Below are positions 16,564 through 25,129 of a stretch of 64,000 nucleotides of DNA, in pieces; the stretch's first letter is position 1; each line of letters begins with the position of its first letter. Made by a program: the position numbers and the translations under genes. This DNA is from Clostridia bacterium (GTDB lineage: Bacteria > Bacillota > Clostridia > Christensenellales > Aristaeellaceae): the NCBI GenBank assembly GCA_017447185.1, contig JAFSOC010000028.1, positions 62,001 through 126,000 of the forward strand, written 5' to 3'. The notes under the pieces are model-generated. The model ran no database searches. It worked only from the letters and a program-made list of their open reading frames with translations, and was not told where the DNA came from.

Positions 16564-16598
16564 CCGAAACCCGGTTTTCCCGGGCTTCGGTTTTTTTT
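16564..16598 (+). terminator. Intrinsic terminator after gltX
   Basis: Stem CCGAA-CCCGG / CCGGG-TTCGG with one internal mismatch and a 5-base loop, followed by eight T residues. The T run abuts the tRNA promoter. Confidence 0.85.
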
Positions 16599-16599
16599 G

Positions 16600-16628
16600 T
16601 TGACATGAGGGGTTGCCTCTGCTATAAT
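16600..16628 (+). promoter_or_regulatory. Consensus promoter of the tRNA-Gln/tRNA-Glu unit
   Basis: Perfect -35 TTGACA, 17-base spacer, perfect -10 TATAAT preceded by TGC (extended -10). It is the closest match to consensus in the window and begins right after the gltX terminator. Confidence 0.9.
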
Positions 16629-16651
16629 ATCGCCTGCGGTTAATCCGCCGA

Positions 16652-16722
16652 TGGGGAATGGTGTAACGGCAGCACCTACGACTCTGACTCGTATTGTCTA
16701 GGTTCGAATCCTAGTTCCCCAG
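16652..16722 (+). tRNA. tRNA-Gln (anticodon CUG)
   Basis: 71-base cloverleaf. The acceptor is TGGGGAA / TTCCCCA with U1-A72 and discriminator G73, both known GlnRS identity features. The anticodon stem TACGA / TCGTA encloses the loop CTCTGAC with anticodon CTG at 16684-16686. The T arm contains GGTTCGAATCC. The 3' CCA is not encoded. It decodes CAG and lies directly downstream of glnS and gltX. Confidence 0.93.
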
Positions 16723-16732
16723 CGCTTTTTTT

Positions 16733-16805
16733 GGCTCCGTTGTCTAGAGGCCTAGGACGCGGCCCTCTCAAGGCTGAAACACGGGTTCGAATCCCGTCGG
16801 AGCTG
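16733..16805 (+). tRNA. tRNA-Glu (anticodon CUC)
   Basis: 73-base cloverleaf with acceptor GGCTCCG / CGGAGCT and discriminator G. The first pair is G1-U72 instead of the common G1-C72. The anticodon stem CGGCC / GGCTG (one G-U) encloses CTCTCAA with anticodon CTC; the T arm contains GGGTTCGAATCCC. The 3' CCA is not encoded. It decodes GAG. A T-rich tract follows at 16807. It is 10 bases from tRNA-Gln and shares its promoter. Confidence 0.92.
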
Positions 16806-16848
16806 CTCTTTTTTTTTTCAATATTTACACAGCGTTCACATTCCTGCG

Positions 16849-16878
16849 TTGAATCAGCGTCCTGCATCGTGTTATAAT
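16849..16878 (+). promoter_or_regulatory. Promoter of the parvulin-like foldase gene
   Basis: -35 TTGAAT, 18-base spacer, TGTTATAAT (extended consensus -10). Confidence 0.75.
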
Positions 16879-16898
16879 GCTCCTATCGGAGCTTTTTT
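16879..16898 (+). terminator. Terminator-like hairpin overlapping the foldase transcription start
   Basis: GCTCC / GGAGC stem with a TATC loop followed by TTTTTT. It directly abuts the -10 box, so transcripts from that promoter would lack most of the left arm. It can only act as a terminator for transcripts reading through from the tRNA genes. Confidence 0.5.
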
Positions 16899-16930
16899 CT
16901 TTTGCTCCAGTCTAATCGGAGGTTGTTAAG

Positions 16931-18382
16931 ATGATGAAAAAGTTATTTGCCATTCTGCTGGCGCTGTCCCTGCTCCTGTCCATCTCCGCTGTTTTCGCGG
17001 AAGGTGAAACAGAAGCCGCTGCTGTGGAAACAGAAGCGGCCGCAGATCCTGTCCTGCTCGTCACGGTTTACGGGAAGGAAATTACCGATCAGTCCCCGGA
17101 ACTTCTGTCCCTGATCGATAATATCACCGCCTATTATTCGCAGTACGGGTACGATACTTCGGATCCGGGTTTTGCGGACTATGCGAAGCAGTTCGCCCTG
17201 CAGTACCTGTATGAGGAAATGCTCCTCCTGAACAAAGCGAAAGAACTGGGCATGGATACCCTTTCCGATGAGGAAAAGGCCAGCATCACCCAGCAGACCA
17301 CCGCTGAATTCGAAGAAGAAGTGGAGTACTACCTGACGAACTATTTCGGCGTTACGGAAGAAACTTCCCAGGAAGACAAGGATAACGCCCGTGCGCAGCT
17401 GCTGGCCCTCTTTGAGTCAGACGGCTATACGCTGGATGCCGCCATTGCGCAGGCAGAACAGATGGAAATCGAGAACCACGTAAGAGCTTCCGCCACAGCA
17501 GGTGTCGAAGCCTCTGAGAAGGAAATCCAGGATTATTTCAACGCGCTTGTTGAAGCGGACAAGGAAGCGTCCGAAACGGATCCGGCCGAATATGTCCAGA
17601 ACCGTGAAATGTATGAAACGTACAGCGCGTACTATCCGGGTTATTTCTCTCCTTCTTATTACATCCCGGCCAACTACAAGGGCGTCCTGCATATCCTCCT
17701 GAAGCCGGAAGATTCGCTCCTGGAAAACTGGAAGGGCCTGGTTGCCCGCCTGGAAGAGGGCAACGAGACGGAAGAGCCCACCGGTGAAACCACTGCCGAA
17801 GCCACAGAAGCTCCTGCCGTAACGGAAGAACCCGTGACGGAGGAAATGGTGGAAGCTGCCCGCCAGGCCATCCTGGACAGCCTGAAGGTCAAGATCGACG
17901 ATATCCAGGCACGCCTGGCCAACGGCGAATCCTTCGAGTCCCTGATCGCCGAATACGGCGAGGATGAGGGCATGAAGAATGAGGAATACCTGAAGAACGG
18001 TTATGTGGTCCATCCGGAAAGCATCCTGTATGCGGAACCTTTCACCAAGGCCGCTGCCGCGCTGGAAAAGGTCGGCGACATCAGCGAACCGGTCCTTACA
18101 GATTTCGGTGTCCATATCCTGTATTATCTCCGGGATGTGGAGCCCGGCCCGGTGGAACTGACGGATGCGCTGAAAGCCGAACTGAAATCCGCGCTCGACA
18201 CAGCGCTGCAGGATGAAGCCTATGATATCGCGCTGAGCAACTGGACCCAGGAAGCTGAAACTTCCGGCTCCATCATCTGGACAGAAGCCGGCAACGCCTG
18301 GATCTCTCCGGAAGAAACCGGAGAAGCTGAAGATGTGGAAGCCGTCACGGACGCGGAAGTTACTCCCGCTCCCGCAGATTAA
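16931..18382 (+). CDS. Secreted parvulin-type peptidyl-prolyl isomerase / foldase (PrsA/SurA-like)
   Basis: 483 residues. Signal peptide ending near VFAEG (no lipobox cysteine seen) and an acidic Ala/Glu-rich linker. A SurA-like helical chaperone region with very acidic helices covers about 45-215. A rotamase segment (about 250-410) begins YKGVLHILLKPED and ends TDFGVHILYYLRDV. It is interrupted by a roughly 50-residue Glu/Thr/Ala-rich insert (TEEPTGETTAEATEAP). The C-terminus is again acidic. It probably assists folding of exported proteins outside the membrane. GGAGG precedes the tandem ATGATG start. It is monocistronic. Confidence 0.8.
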   Translation: MMKKLFAILLALSLLLSISAVFAEGETEAAAVETEAAADPVLLVTVYGKEITDQSPELLSLIDNITAYYSQYGYDTSDPGFADYAKQFALQYLYEEMLLLNKAKELGMDTLSDEEKASITQQTTAEFEEEVEYYLTNYFGVTEETSQEDKDNARAQLLALFESDGYTLDAAIAQAEQMEIENHVRASATAGVEASEKEIQDYFNALVEADKEASETDPAEYVQNREMYETYSAYYPGYFSPSYYIPANYKGVLHILLKPEDSLLENWKGLVARLEEGNETEEPTGETTAEATEAPAVTEEPVTEEMVEAARQAILDSLKVKIDDIQARLANGESFESLIAEYGEDEGMKNEEYLKNGYVVHPESILYAEPFTKAAAALEKVGDISEPVLTDFGVHILYYLRDVEPGPVELTDALKAELKSALDTALQDEAYDIALSNWTQEAETSGSIIWTEAGNAWISPEETGEAEDVEAVTDAEVTPAPAD

Positions 18383-18398
18383 TTCCCGGAACCATCAC

Positions 18399-18429
18399 AA
18401 AACCCGCTGCAGTCACTGCAGCGGGTTTT
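18399..18429. terminator. Bidirectional terminator between foldase gene and typA
   Basis: Perfect 14-bp stem AAAACCCGCTGCAG and complement, TCA loop, with A and T tracts on both sides. It serves the convergent foldase and typA genes. Confidence 0.9.
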
Positions 18430-18446
18430 CATTTGGCTTTCTGTGA

Positions 18447-20276
18447 TCAATAGGCTTCCTCGCCCCGGCTCCGGGCCTTGGCCCGCAGGGAATGATCCAG
18501 CTGGCGCTTGCGCATCCGCAGATGCTCCGGCGTAATCTCCAGCAGCTCATCGTCGTCAATGAACTCCAGGCATTCCTCCAGCGTCAGGGGGTGCACGGAA
18601 ATCAGGCGCATGGCGTCTTCTGAAGCGGAAGCGTTCCGCATGTTCGTCACATGCTTGGCCTTGCACACGTTCACAACCAGGTCGCCCGGCCGCGCGTTCT
18701 GTCCGCAGATCTGGCCCATGTAAACGTTTTCGCCCGCGCCGATAAACAGCGTGCCCCGTTCCTGGGAATAGAACAGGCCGTAGCTCGTCGTTACCCCGGT
18801 CTCGAAGCAGATCAGGGCACCGGCGTTCCGGTGCGGAATATCGCCCTTTACGGGCTCGTAGCGTTCAAACACAGAGCTCATTATTCCCTCGCCCCGTGTA
18901 TCCGTCATGAATTCGCTCCGGTATCCGAACAGGCCCCGGGACGGCACCAGGAACTCCAGGCGCACCCGGTCGGTGCCGCTCATATGCTCCAGCGTTCCGC
19001 GCCGGCGGCCGATCTTTTCGATCACCGCGCCAGCCGAAGCCTGCGGAGTATCCACGATCAGCCGCTCCACCGGCTCGCATTTCACACCGTCGATCTCCTT
19101 GTAGATAACCCGGGGCTTGCTTACGGCAAACTCGTACCCCTGCCGGCGCATATTCTCGATCAGGATGGACAGGTGCAGTTCGCCGCGCCCGCACACCTCG
19201 AAGGAGTCCGTCGTCTGCGTGTCGTTGACCCGCAGGGAAACGTCCGTCTGCAGTTCCCGCATCAGCCGCGCCCGCAGGTGGCGGCTCGTCACGTACTGTC
19301 CTTCCCGGCCCGCGAAGGGGCTGTCATTGACAGAGAAGGTCATCGTCACGGTGGGCTCGGAAATCTTGACAAAGGGGAGTCCTTCCACCTTCGCCGGATC
19401 GCACACCGTATCGCCGATGGAAATATCCTCCGCGCCGTACAGCGCAACGATATCGCCCATGCTCACTTCCGTGGCGTTCACCCGCTTCAGTCCGTCGTAT
19501 TGGAACAGTCCGCCCAGACGCCAGACGGGGCTGGTCGCGCCGGTTTCCAGGTTCGTATGCACGACGTTCATGCCTTCGGTGAATTTGCCGCGTACCACGC
19601 GGCCTACGCCGATCCGGCCCACATATTCACTGTAGTCGATGGTGGAAATCAGCACCTGTGCCGGTCCCTCCGCGTCGCCTTCCGGCGCCGGGATGTACTG
19701 CAGGATCGCGTCAAACAGCGGCTGCAGGTCTGTTCCGGGCTGCTCCAGGTCCAGGGTAGCCGTTCCCTTCCGGGCGGATACGTACAGGATCGGATTTTCG
19801 ATCGTGCTCTCATCCGCGTCCAGGTCGATCAGCAGGTCCAGGATCTCGTTGACCACCTCGTCGCACCGTGCATCCGGCCGGTCCACCTTGTTGATCACGA
19901 TCAGGACCTTCAGCTTCAGCTCCAGCGCTTTCTTCAGCACGAAGCGCGTCTGGGGCATCGGCCCTTCAAAGCTGTCCACCAGCAGGAGTACGCCGTCCAC
20001 CATCTTCAGCACGCGTTCCACTTCCCCGCCGAAATCGGCGTGGCCGGGCGTGTCCACAATGTTGATCTTGTGTCCCCTGTAGTGCACGGCGGTGTTCTTG
20101 CTCAGGATGGTGATGCCGCGCTCCCGTTCCAGGTCGTTGGAGTCCATCACGCGGTCCACCGTCTGCTGGTTCTCGCGGTAGACGCCGCCCTGCTTGAGCA
20201 TCTGGTCCACCAGCGTGGTCTTGCCATGGTCCACGTGAGCAATAATCGCAATATTTCTGATATCTTCCCGAATCAT
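18447..20276 (-). CDS. typA: Translational GTPase TypA/BipA
   Basis: 609 residues, typical length. GTPase motifs are AHVDHGKTT (G1), the RGITI switch, DTPGHADFGGEV (G3) and VINKVDRPDA (G4). EF-G-like domains III and V (SGTDRVRLEFLVPSRGLFGYRS) and the BipA C-terminal domain follow. It binds ribosomes and is needed under stress or during assembly in other bacteria. GAGAGG precedes the ATG, which is 2 bases after the prfC stop, so translation is likely coupled. Confidence 0.96.
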   Translation of the reverse strand: MIREDIRNIAIIAHVDHGKTTLVDQMLKQGGVYRENQQTVDRVMDSNDLERERGITILSKNTAVHYRGHKINIVDTPGHADFGGEVERVLKMVDGVLLLVDSFEGPMPQTRFVLKKALELKLKVLIVINKVDRPDARCDEVVNEILDLLIDLDADESTIENPILYVSARKGTATLDLEQPGTDLQPLFDAILQYIPAPEGDAEGPAQVLISTIDYSEYVGRIGVGRVVRGKFTEGMNVVHTNLETGATSPVWRLGGLFQYDGLKRVNATEVSMGDIVALYGAEDISIGDTVCDPAKVEGLPFVKISEPTVTMTFSVNDSPFAGREGQYVTSRHLRARLMRELQTDVSLRVNDTQTTDSFEVCGRGELHLSILIENMRRQGYEFAVSKPRVIYKEIDGVKCEPVERLIVDTPQASAGAVIEKIGRRRGTLEHMSGTDRVRLEFLVPSRGLFGYRSEFMTDTRGEGIMSSVFERYEPVKGDIPHRNAGALICFETGVTTSYGLFYSQERGTLFIGAGENVYMGQICGQNARPGDLVVNVCKAKHVTNMRNASASEDAMRLISVHPLTLEECLEFIDDDELLEITPEHLRMRKRQLDHSLRAKARSRGEEAY

Positions 20277-20278
20277 AA

Positions 20279-21895
20279 TTACCTCTCCGCAGTCTCCTTC
20301 AGTTCCAGCCCTTCGTTGTTTTCACAGGCCAGCCGGATGCTCCAGTCGTTCTCAAACAGCAGCACATCCCGTCCGTGGCTGTCCTTCGCCCGTCCGGAAG
20401 TGGACGTCAGCTTCAGGTCTTCGATGGGCTTCGGTGTCTTTGCCACCCAGCGCACGTGTCGGAAGGGCATTCCCTCCATCACGATTTCCGTCTGGTATTC
20501 CGTCCGGAGCCGGTGCTCCAGCACTTCAAACTGCAGCACGCCGACCACGCCGACCATGAACTCTTCCCGCCCGGTTTCCGTGCGGATAAACGTCTGGATC
20601 GCGCCTTCCTCCGCCAGCTGGCTGATGCCCTTCTGAAACTGTTTGCGCTTCATGCTGTCCAGCGGGCGAACCCGGTTGAAAAATTCCGGCGCGAACACAG
20701 GAATGTTGGCGTAGTGCAGCTTCGGCCCGGTGCTCAGCGTATCGCCCAGCCGGTATATCCCGGGGTCGAACAGCCCGATAATGTCTCCGGCCCAGGCCTC
20801 CTCCACCGCTTCCCGCTCGTCCGCCATGAACTGCTGGGGCTGTTTCAGCGCCACGGTTTTGTTTGTCCCGCTGTGCCAGACTTCCATGCCTTTCTCAAAG
20901 GCGCCGCTGACAATCCGCATAAAGGCCAGCCGGTCCCGGTGGGCCGGATTCATGTTGGCCTGGATCTTGAAGATGAATCCGGAGAAATAGGGCTCCTCCG
21001 GCGCCACCATGCCCTGGTCGCTTTCCCGCGGCAGGGGCGGCGGCGTAAAGGACAGGAACCGGTCCAGGAAGGGTTCCACGCCGAAATTCGTCACCGCGGA
21101 GCCGAAGAACATGGGCGTGAGCTCGCCGTTGCGGACCTTGTCCAGGTCAAACTCGTCCCCCGCCTCGTCCAGCAGTTCAATTTCCTCGTGCAGCCGGTCC
21201 CGGTAATGCTTATCCAGCACCTTTTCCAGTTCCGGATCATCAATGCCGATATCCGTCTTCTCGACCATGGTTTTTCCGTGGTCGCCGCCGGTATAGAGTT
21301 CCACTGTTTTCGTATCCCGGTGGTAAACGCCCTGGAAATCGCCGTCCACGCCGATGGGCCAGTTGATCGGGCAGGAGCGGATGCCCAGCACCTGCTCCAG
21401 CTCTTCCATCAGGGAGAAGGGATCCTTGGCGGCCCGGTCCATCTTGTTCACAAAGGTGAAGATCGGAATGTTCCGCATCCGGCAGACCTTGAACAGCTTG
21501 ATCGTCTGGGCTTCCACGCCCTTGGCCGCGTCCAGCAGCATGACCGCCGCGTCCGCCGCAACCAGCACCCGGTAGGTGTCCTCGGAGAAGTCCTGGTGGC
21601 CGGGGGTGTCCAGGATGTTGATCCGGTATCCGTCGTATACAAACTGCATCGCGGAGCTCGTTACGGAGATGCCGCGCTGCTTTTCAATCTCCATCCAGTC
21701 GGAAGTGGCGTGCTTGTCCGTCTTCCGGGCTTTGACGCTGCCCGCGCTGCGGATCGCCCCGCCGTACAGCAGCAGCTTTTCCGTCAGGGTGGTTTTACCG
21801 GCGTCAGGGTGGGAAATGATGGCGAAGGTACGCCGCTTCTCCACCTGCTCGTGCAGCAGGTTCCGGAATTCCGGTGTATCGTTGGCAGGCAGCAT
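20279..21895 (-). CDS. prfC: Peptide chain release factor 3
   Basis: 538 residues. GTPase with AIISHPDAGKTTLTEKLL (G1), DTPGHQDFSEDTYR (G3) and FVNKMDR (G4). The ASDWMEIEKQRGISVTSS-type region and the domain following HRDRLAFMRIVSGAFEKGM identify RF3, which recycles RF1/RF2 after termination, rather than EF-G. GGAGGG lies before the ATG. It is the first gene of a two-gene operon of translational GTPases. Confidence 0.95.
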   Translation of the reverse strand: MLPANDTPEFRNLLHEQVEKRRTFAIISHPDAGKTTLTEKLLLYGGAIRSAGSVKARKTDKHATSDWMEIEKQRGISVTSSAMQFVYDGYRINILDTPGHQDFSEDTYRVLVAADAAVMLLDAAKGVEAQTIKLFKVCRMRNIPIFTFVNKMDRAAKDPFSLMEELEQVLGIRSCPINWPIGVDGDFQGVYHRDTKTVELYTGGDHGKTMVEKTDIGIDDPELEKVLDKHYRDRLHEEIELLDEAGDEFDLDKVRNGELTPMFFGSAVTNFGVEPFLDRFLSFTPPPLPRESDQGMVAPEEPYFSGFIFKIQANMNPAHRDRLAFMRIVSGAFEKGMEVWHSGTNKTVALKQPQQFMADEREAVEEAWAGDIIGLFDPGIYRLGDTLSTGPKLHYANIPVFAPEFFNRVRPLDSMKRKQFQKGISQLAEEGAIQTFIRTETGREEFMVGVVGVLQFEVLEHRLRTEYQTEIVMEGMPFRHVRWVAKTPKPIEDLKLTSTSGRAKDSHGRDVLLFENDWSIRLACENNEGLELKETAER

Positions 21896-22019
21896 ATCAT
21901 CCCTCCGTCATTCGTTCAGTCGTCTGTTCATGCGTCCATGAAAACAAACAGTGTATTTTATATCGCAATCCCTTGTGTTGTCAAGGTTTTTGGGTTCCCC
22001 GCCCTTCCCTGCGGGCAAG

Positions 22020-22049
22020 CAAAAAGGAACCGCCGTTTCCGGCGGTTCC
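22020..22049 (-). terminator. Terminator after the 373-aa secreted protein gene
   Basis: Perfect 10-bp stem GGAACCGCCG / CGGCGGTTCC with a 4-base loop; on the minus strand it is followed by five T residues. Confidence 0.85.
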
Positions 22050-22069
22050 GTATAGCTGTTTCCGGGTTT

Positions 22070-23191
22070 TTATTCGGCTGTGCTGCCTTCCGTCTGAACC
22101 AGCGGAAGCACACCGTTCAGGTCTGCCACAAAAGCATCCAGATCCGCCCAGTACAGGCCGCCGGCAGGATCCAGCTGAATATTCAGGTAAACAGGATTGT
22201 CCGGATCGTCCTGATTCAGGATTCTGGAGGCGTACGCATTGAATGGCCTGCCGTTGTCGTCAATATTGCTGACATAGATTCCCCATTCGTTTCCGTCATT
22301 CAGCGTCGTCCGGGTAATCTCGGATTCTTCCCGGTTATAGAACACCGGAGAATAGGTGTTAACGTCCACTTTGATGTTCACCGCAGCGCCGCGTTCCTTC
22401 ACTGCGTAGAACGAAAGGCTGTCGCTGTCCACCCCTGTCGGGAAAATGACGTCTGTGATTTCATTGTCCGTAAAGTGGAAAGCCGCTTCACCCATCGTGA
22501 CCGCCAGGGTCATCCCCTTGATCTTTTCACTGGCCACTTTCACACCCTGATAGGCGCCGTCCGTCCAGAAGGTATCCTTCTTTTCGCAGACGATGTTCCC
22601 CTTCAGGCGTTCCGCTTCAGCCAGAGCAGCATCCTTCAGCAGTGCGGCTTTTTCCGCGTCTTCCATCCTGTAGGTTCCGCCCAGATAGATCAGCGTATAC
22701 AGCTTGGCGCCTTTCCTGATTTCATCCACGCCGAACAGCAGGTAGCATTTTGACCCTTTCAGGCTGATATAGGCTGCAATCTTGTCGCTTCCGTCCAGCA
22801 GGATATTGCTCTCATCTTCACACTTGTTGAGGAAGGATTCATAGCTGTAATCCTCCATCAGCTGGTACATATACTGCGTATCGGTTTCCGTGTTGATCAG
22901 ATGGCAGGACTCCGCGTCAAACTCGGTGCAGACCGTTCCTTCCGGGCAGGAAAAAGTCGCATACCAGGGTTCCCTGTAGTCGCTTTCAAACAGCGAACTG
23001 GCCCCGTAGGGAGAAATACATACCTGGGGATAGGACTCCGCAGTCATGGAGACCCCCGTGAAATATCCCTGCAGCGGACCGGCTTCGATAAAAGGCAGTT
23101 CAGCTGCATTCCCCTCCGCCGCTCCGGCGGACACAGCGCAGAAAAGCAACAGCAGTCCAAGAAGCATCGCAGTCAGTTTCTTCATTTTCAT
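22070..23191 (-). CDS. Secreted protein of unknown function
   Basis: 373 residues with a clear signal peptide (MKMKKLTAMLLGLLLLF, cut near AGAAE). The mature part looks like two similar-sized beta-rich halves. The first holds the cysteine-containing stretch FSCPEGTVCTEF and DKIAAYISLKGSKCYLL; the second holds GIYVSNIDDNGRPFNAY. A helix rich in Ala/Glu/Lys connects them near 190-215. There is no sorting motif, lipobox or recognised catalytic motif. GGAGGGGG precedes the start. It is monocistronic with its own terminator. I do not recognise the family. Confidence 0.6.
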   Translation of the reverse strand: MKMKKLTAMLLGLLLLFCAVSAGAAEGNAAELPFIEAGPLQGYFTGVSMTAESYPQVCISPYGASSLFESDYREPWYATFSCPEGTVCTEFDAESCHLINTETDTQYMYQLMEDYSYESFLNKCEDESNILLDGSDKIAAYISLKGSKCYLLFGVDEIRKGAKLYTLIYLGGTYRMEDAEKAALLKDAALAEAERLKGNIVCEKKDTFWTDGAYQGVKVASEKIKGMTLAVTMGEAAFHFTDNEITDVIFPTGVDSDSLSFYAVKERGAAVNIKVDVNTYSPVFYNREESEITRTTLNDGNEWGIYVSNIDDNGRPFNAYASRILNQDDPDNPVYLNIQLDPAGGLYWADLDAFVADLNGVLPLVQTEGSTAE

Positions 23192-23297
23192 AATCCCCCT
23201 CCAAATCGGTTTCCGGTTTTTCCGACGGGATCATTGTAGTGAGAGTTGGTTTGCTTTGTCAATGAATTGTCCGTACATTTTATGCACTTTTGACGGA

Positions 23298-24779
23298 TCA
23301 CTTATGATACAGCTTATGGCTCTGGTAGCTGGGGTCGCAGGTCAGGTTCAGTCCCAGCCGGCGGAACGTATTGTCGTCCACCGCGGGCAGGATCACCGTG
23401 GAATGCGCCTCGCAGTTTTTCAGCAGCGGCAGCATGCTCAGCGCCTTCGCCGCGTTCGGGTCAGAAGCCGCGGAAACGGACAGCGCCACCAGTACCTCGT
23501 CGGAATGCAGCCGCGGGTTGTGGTTGCCCAGGTATTTGCATTTCAGTTCCTGCACCGGCTCGATAACCTCCGGCGGAATCAGGTGCACGCTCTTGGGAAT
23601 ATTCCCCAGCCGCTTCAGGGCATTCAGGATCACCGCAGCGGACGGCCCCAGCAGGTCCGTCGTCTTGCCGGTGATGATTTCGCCTTCTGGCAGTTCAATG
23701 GCAAGGGCGGGGTTTCCGGTATCTTCGGAGCGTTCCCTCGCCGCGGCAATCACCGGGCGGATGGTATCGTCCAGGTTCAGGTGTTTCATCAGCAGCAGGA
23801 TTTTTTCCGCTTCTTCCTTCGCGGCATGTCCCTGCAGGAAAGAGCACTTTGCCGTGTAGTACCGGCGGAGAATCTCCATCTCGGCGGCTTTCCGGCAGAC
23901 CAGGTCGTCGGTAATGCACATACCCGCCATGTTCACGCCCATATCCGTCGGGCTCTTGTAGGGCGATTTGCCCCATACGTGCTCAAACAGCGCGTTCAGC
24001 ACCGGGAAAATCTCGATATCCCGGTTATAGTTGACGGTTGTTTCACCGTAGGCTTCCAGGTGGTACGGGTCGATCATGTTCACGTCGCTCAGGTCCGCCG
24101 TGGCGGCTTCATACGCCACATTGACCGGATGCTTCAGCGGCAGGTTCCAGATCGGGAAAGTTTCAAACTTCGCGTATCCGGCTTTGATTCCGCGGCGGTT
24201 TTCCTGGTATAGCTGGCTCAGGCAGGTCGCCATCTTGCCGCTGCCGGGGCCCGGTGCGGTCACCAGCACCAGCGGGCGCGTCGTTTCGACATAGTCGTTC
24301 TTGCCGAATCCCTCATCGCTCACGATGTGATCGATATCCGTGGGATATCCGGCGATCGGGTAGTGCCGGTATGTCCGGATCTCCAGGGAATTCAGCCGCT
24401 GCTCAAAGGCAATGGCGGCCGGCTGGTTGGCCCAGCGGGTCAGCACCACGGATCCCACATACAGACCGATCCCGCGGAAGGCGTCAATCAGGCGCAGCGT
24501 ATCCAGGTCGTAGGTAATCCCGAGGTCGCCGCGCACCTTGCTCTTTTCAATATCATCCGCATTGATGACGATGATGATCTCTTCCTTGTCCTTCAGCTTC
24601 AGCAGCATCTGCACCTTGCTGTCCGGCTGGAATCCGGGAAGCACGCGGCTGGCGTGGAAATCGTCAAACAGCTTGCCGCCGAGCTCCAGGTACAGCTTGC
24701 CGCCGAATTCCTCGATCCGCTGGATAATCCGCTCGGACTGCATCCGCGTATACCGATTGTGGTCAAAACCGATTTTCAT
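23298..24779 (-). CDS. DUF1846 domain-containing protein
   Basis: 493 residues, the usual length of the DUF1846 family, which is widespread in Bacillota and lacks an assigned function. Recognisable blocks are MKIGFDHNRYTRMQSERI at the start, LELGGKLFDDFHASRVLPGF, the P-loop-like TAPGPGSGKMATCLSQLY, and MGVNMAGMCITDD. The glycine-rich PGPGSGKMAT suggests nucleotide binding, which is an inference. I chose the ATG at 24779 because GGAGG lies 7 bases upstream. It is monocistronic and divergent from the SRP RNA gene. Confidence 0.88.
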   Translation of the reverse strand: MKIGFDHNRYTRMQSERIIQRIEEFGGKLYLELGGKLFDDFHASRVLPGFQPDSKVQMLLKLKDKEEIIIVINADDIEKSKVRGDLGITYDLDTLRLIDAFRGIGLYVGSVVLTRWANQPAAIAFEQRLNSLEIRTYRHYPIAGYPTDIDHIVSDEGFGKNDYVETTRPLVLVTAPGPGSGKMATCLSQLYQENRRGIKAGYAKFETFPIWNLPLKHPVNVAYEAATADLSDVNMIDPYHLEAYGETTVNYNRDIEIFPVLNALFEHVWGKSPYKSPTDMGVNMAGMCITDDLVCRKAAEMEILRRYYTAKCSFLQGHAAKEEAEKILLLMKHLNLDDTIRPVIAAARERSEDTGNPALAIELPEGEIITGKTTDLLGPSAAVILNALKRLGNIPKSVHLIPPEVIEPVQELKCKYLGNHNPRLHSDEVLVALSVSAASDPNAAKALSMLPLLKNCEAHSTVILPAVDDNTFRRLGLNLTCDPSYQSHKLYHK

Positions 24780-24919
24780 TCCCCGCACCTCCGGATAAAA
24801 ACTGGATAGGTTCAAAATAAAACAACGGGTCTATTTTACGCTTGCCTTCCGGAAGGGTCAATGCACAATCCGGCTGATTTTACCGGAAAAATCCAAAGAT
24901 ACGAAAAAAAATCTCCGGC

Positions 24920-24948
24920 TTGCAATTCCCCCGGAAAGACGATATACT
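24920..24948 (+). promoter_or_regulatory. Promoter of the SRP RNA gene
   Basis: -35 TTGCAA, 17-base spacer, -10 TATACT, 9 bases before the RNA 5' end. Confidence 0.8.
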
Positions 24949-24956
24949 AACCCTTG

Positions 24957-25081
24957 CCGTGTGCGCGATGAAGATTGGGTCCCGTGCGATCTTTCGGTGT
25001 GAACCCTGTCAGGTCCTGACGGAAGCAGCAGTAAGCATTTGACGGATGTGCTGCGGGGCTGCCCGGTCTGAGCGTATACGG
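24957..25081 (+). ncRNA. ffs: Signal recognition particle RNA
   Basis: About 125 bases. The universal SRP core is visible (CCTGTCAGGTCCTGACGG then AAGCAGCAGTAAGC), corresponding to the domain IV tetraloop and the symmetric/asymmetric internal loops bound by Ffh. The ends pair (CCGTGTGCGC with GCGTATACGG, with G-U pairs). TTTTTC follows as terminator. It forms the RNA scaffold for Ffh in co-translational membrane targeting. Confidence 0.92.
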
Positions 25082-25120
25082 TTTTTCTTTTGTATCGCCC
25101 TATGTAGAGCCCGTGAAATA

Positions 25121-25129
25121 TGCTATACT
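25121..25129 (+). promoter_or_regulatory. Extended -10 promoter of glyA
   Basis: TGCTATACT, about 42 bases before the glyA ATG, without a clear -35. It shares the 14-base string TGCTATACTGTCGG with the deoC promoter. Confidence 0.6.

Noticed and set aside
16640-16870. Open frame on the minus strand across the tRNA pair encoding a translated-tRNA peptide
   Set aside because: It is antisense to two convincing tRNA genes and is a known annotation artefact type.
18651-22753. Very long open frames antisense to typA and prfC (over 600 residues each)
   Set aside because: They have no ribosome-binding sites, no sensible domains and low-complexity His/Gln/Arg-rich translation. They are explained by codon bias opposite well-identified genes.
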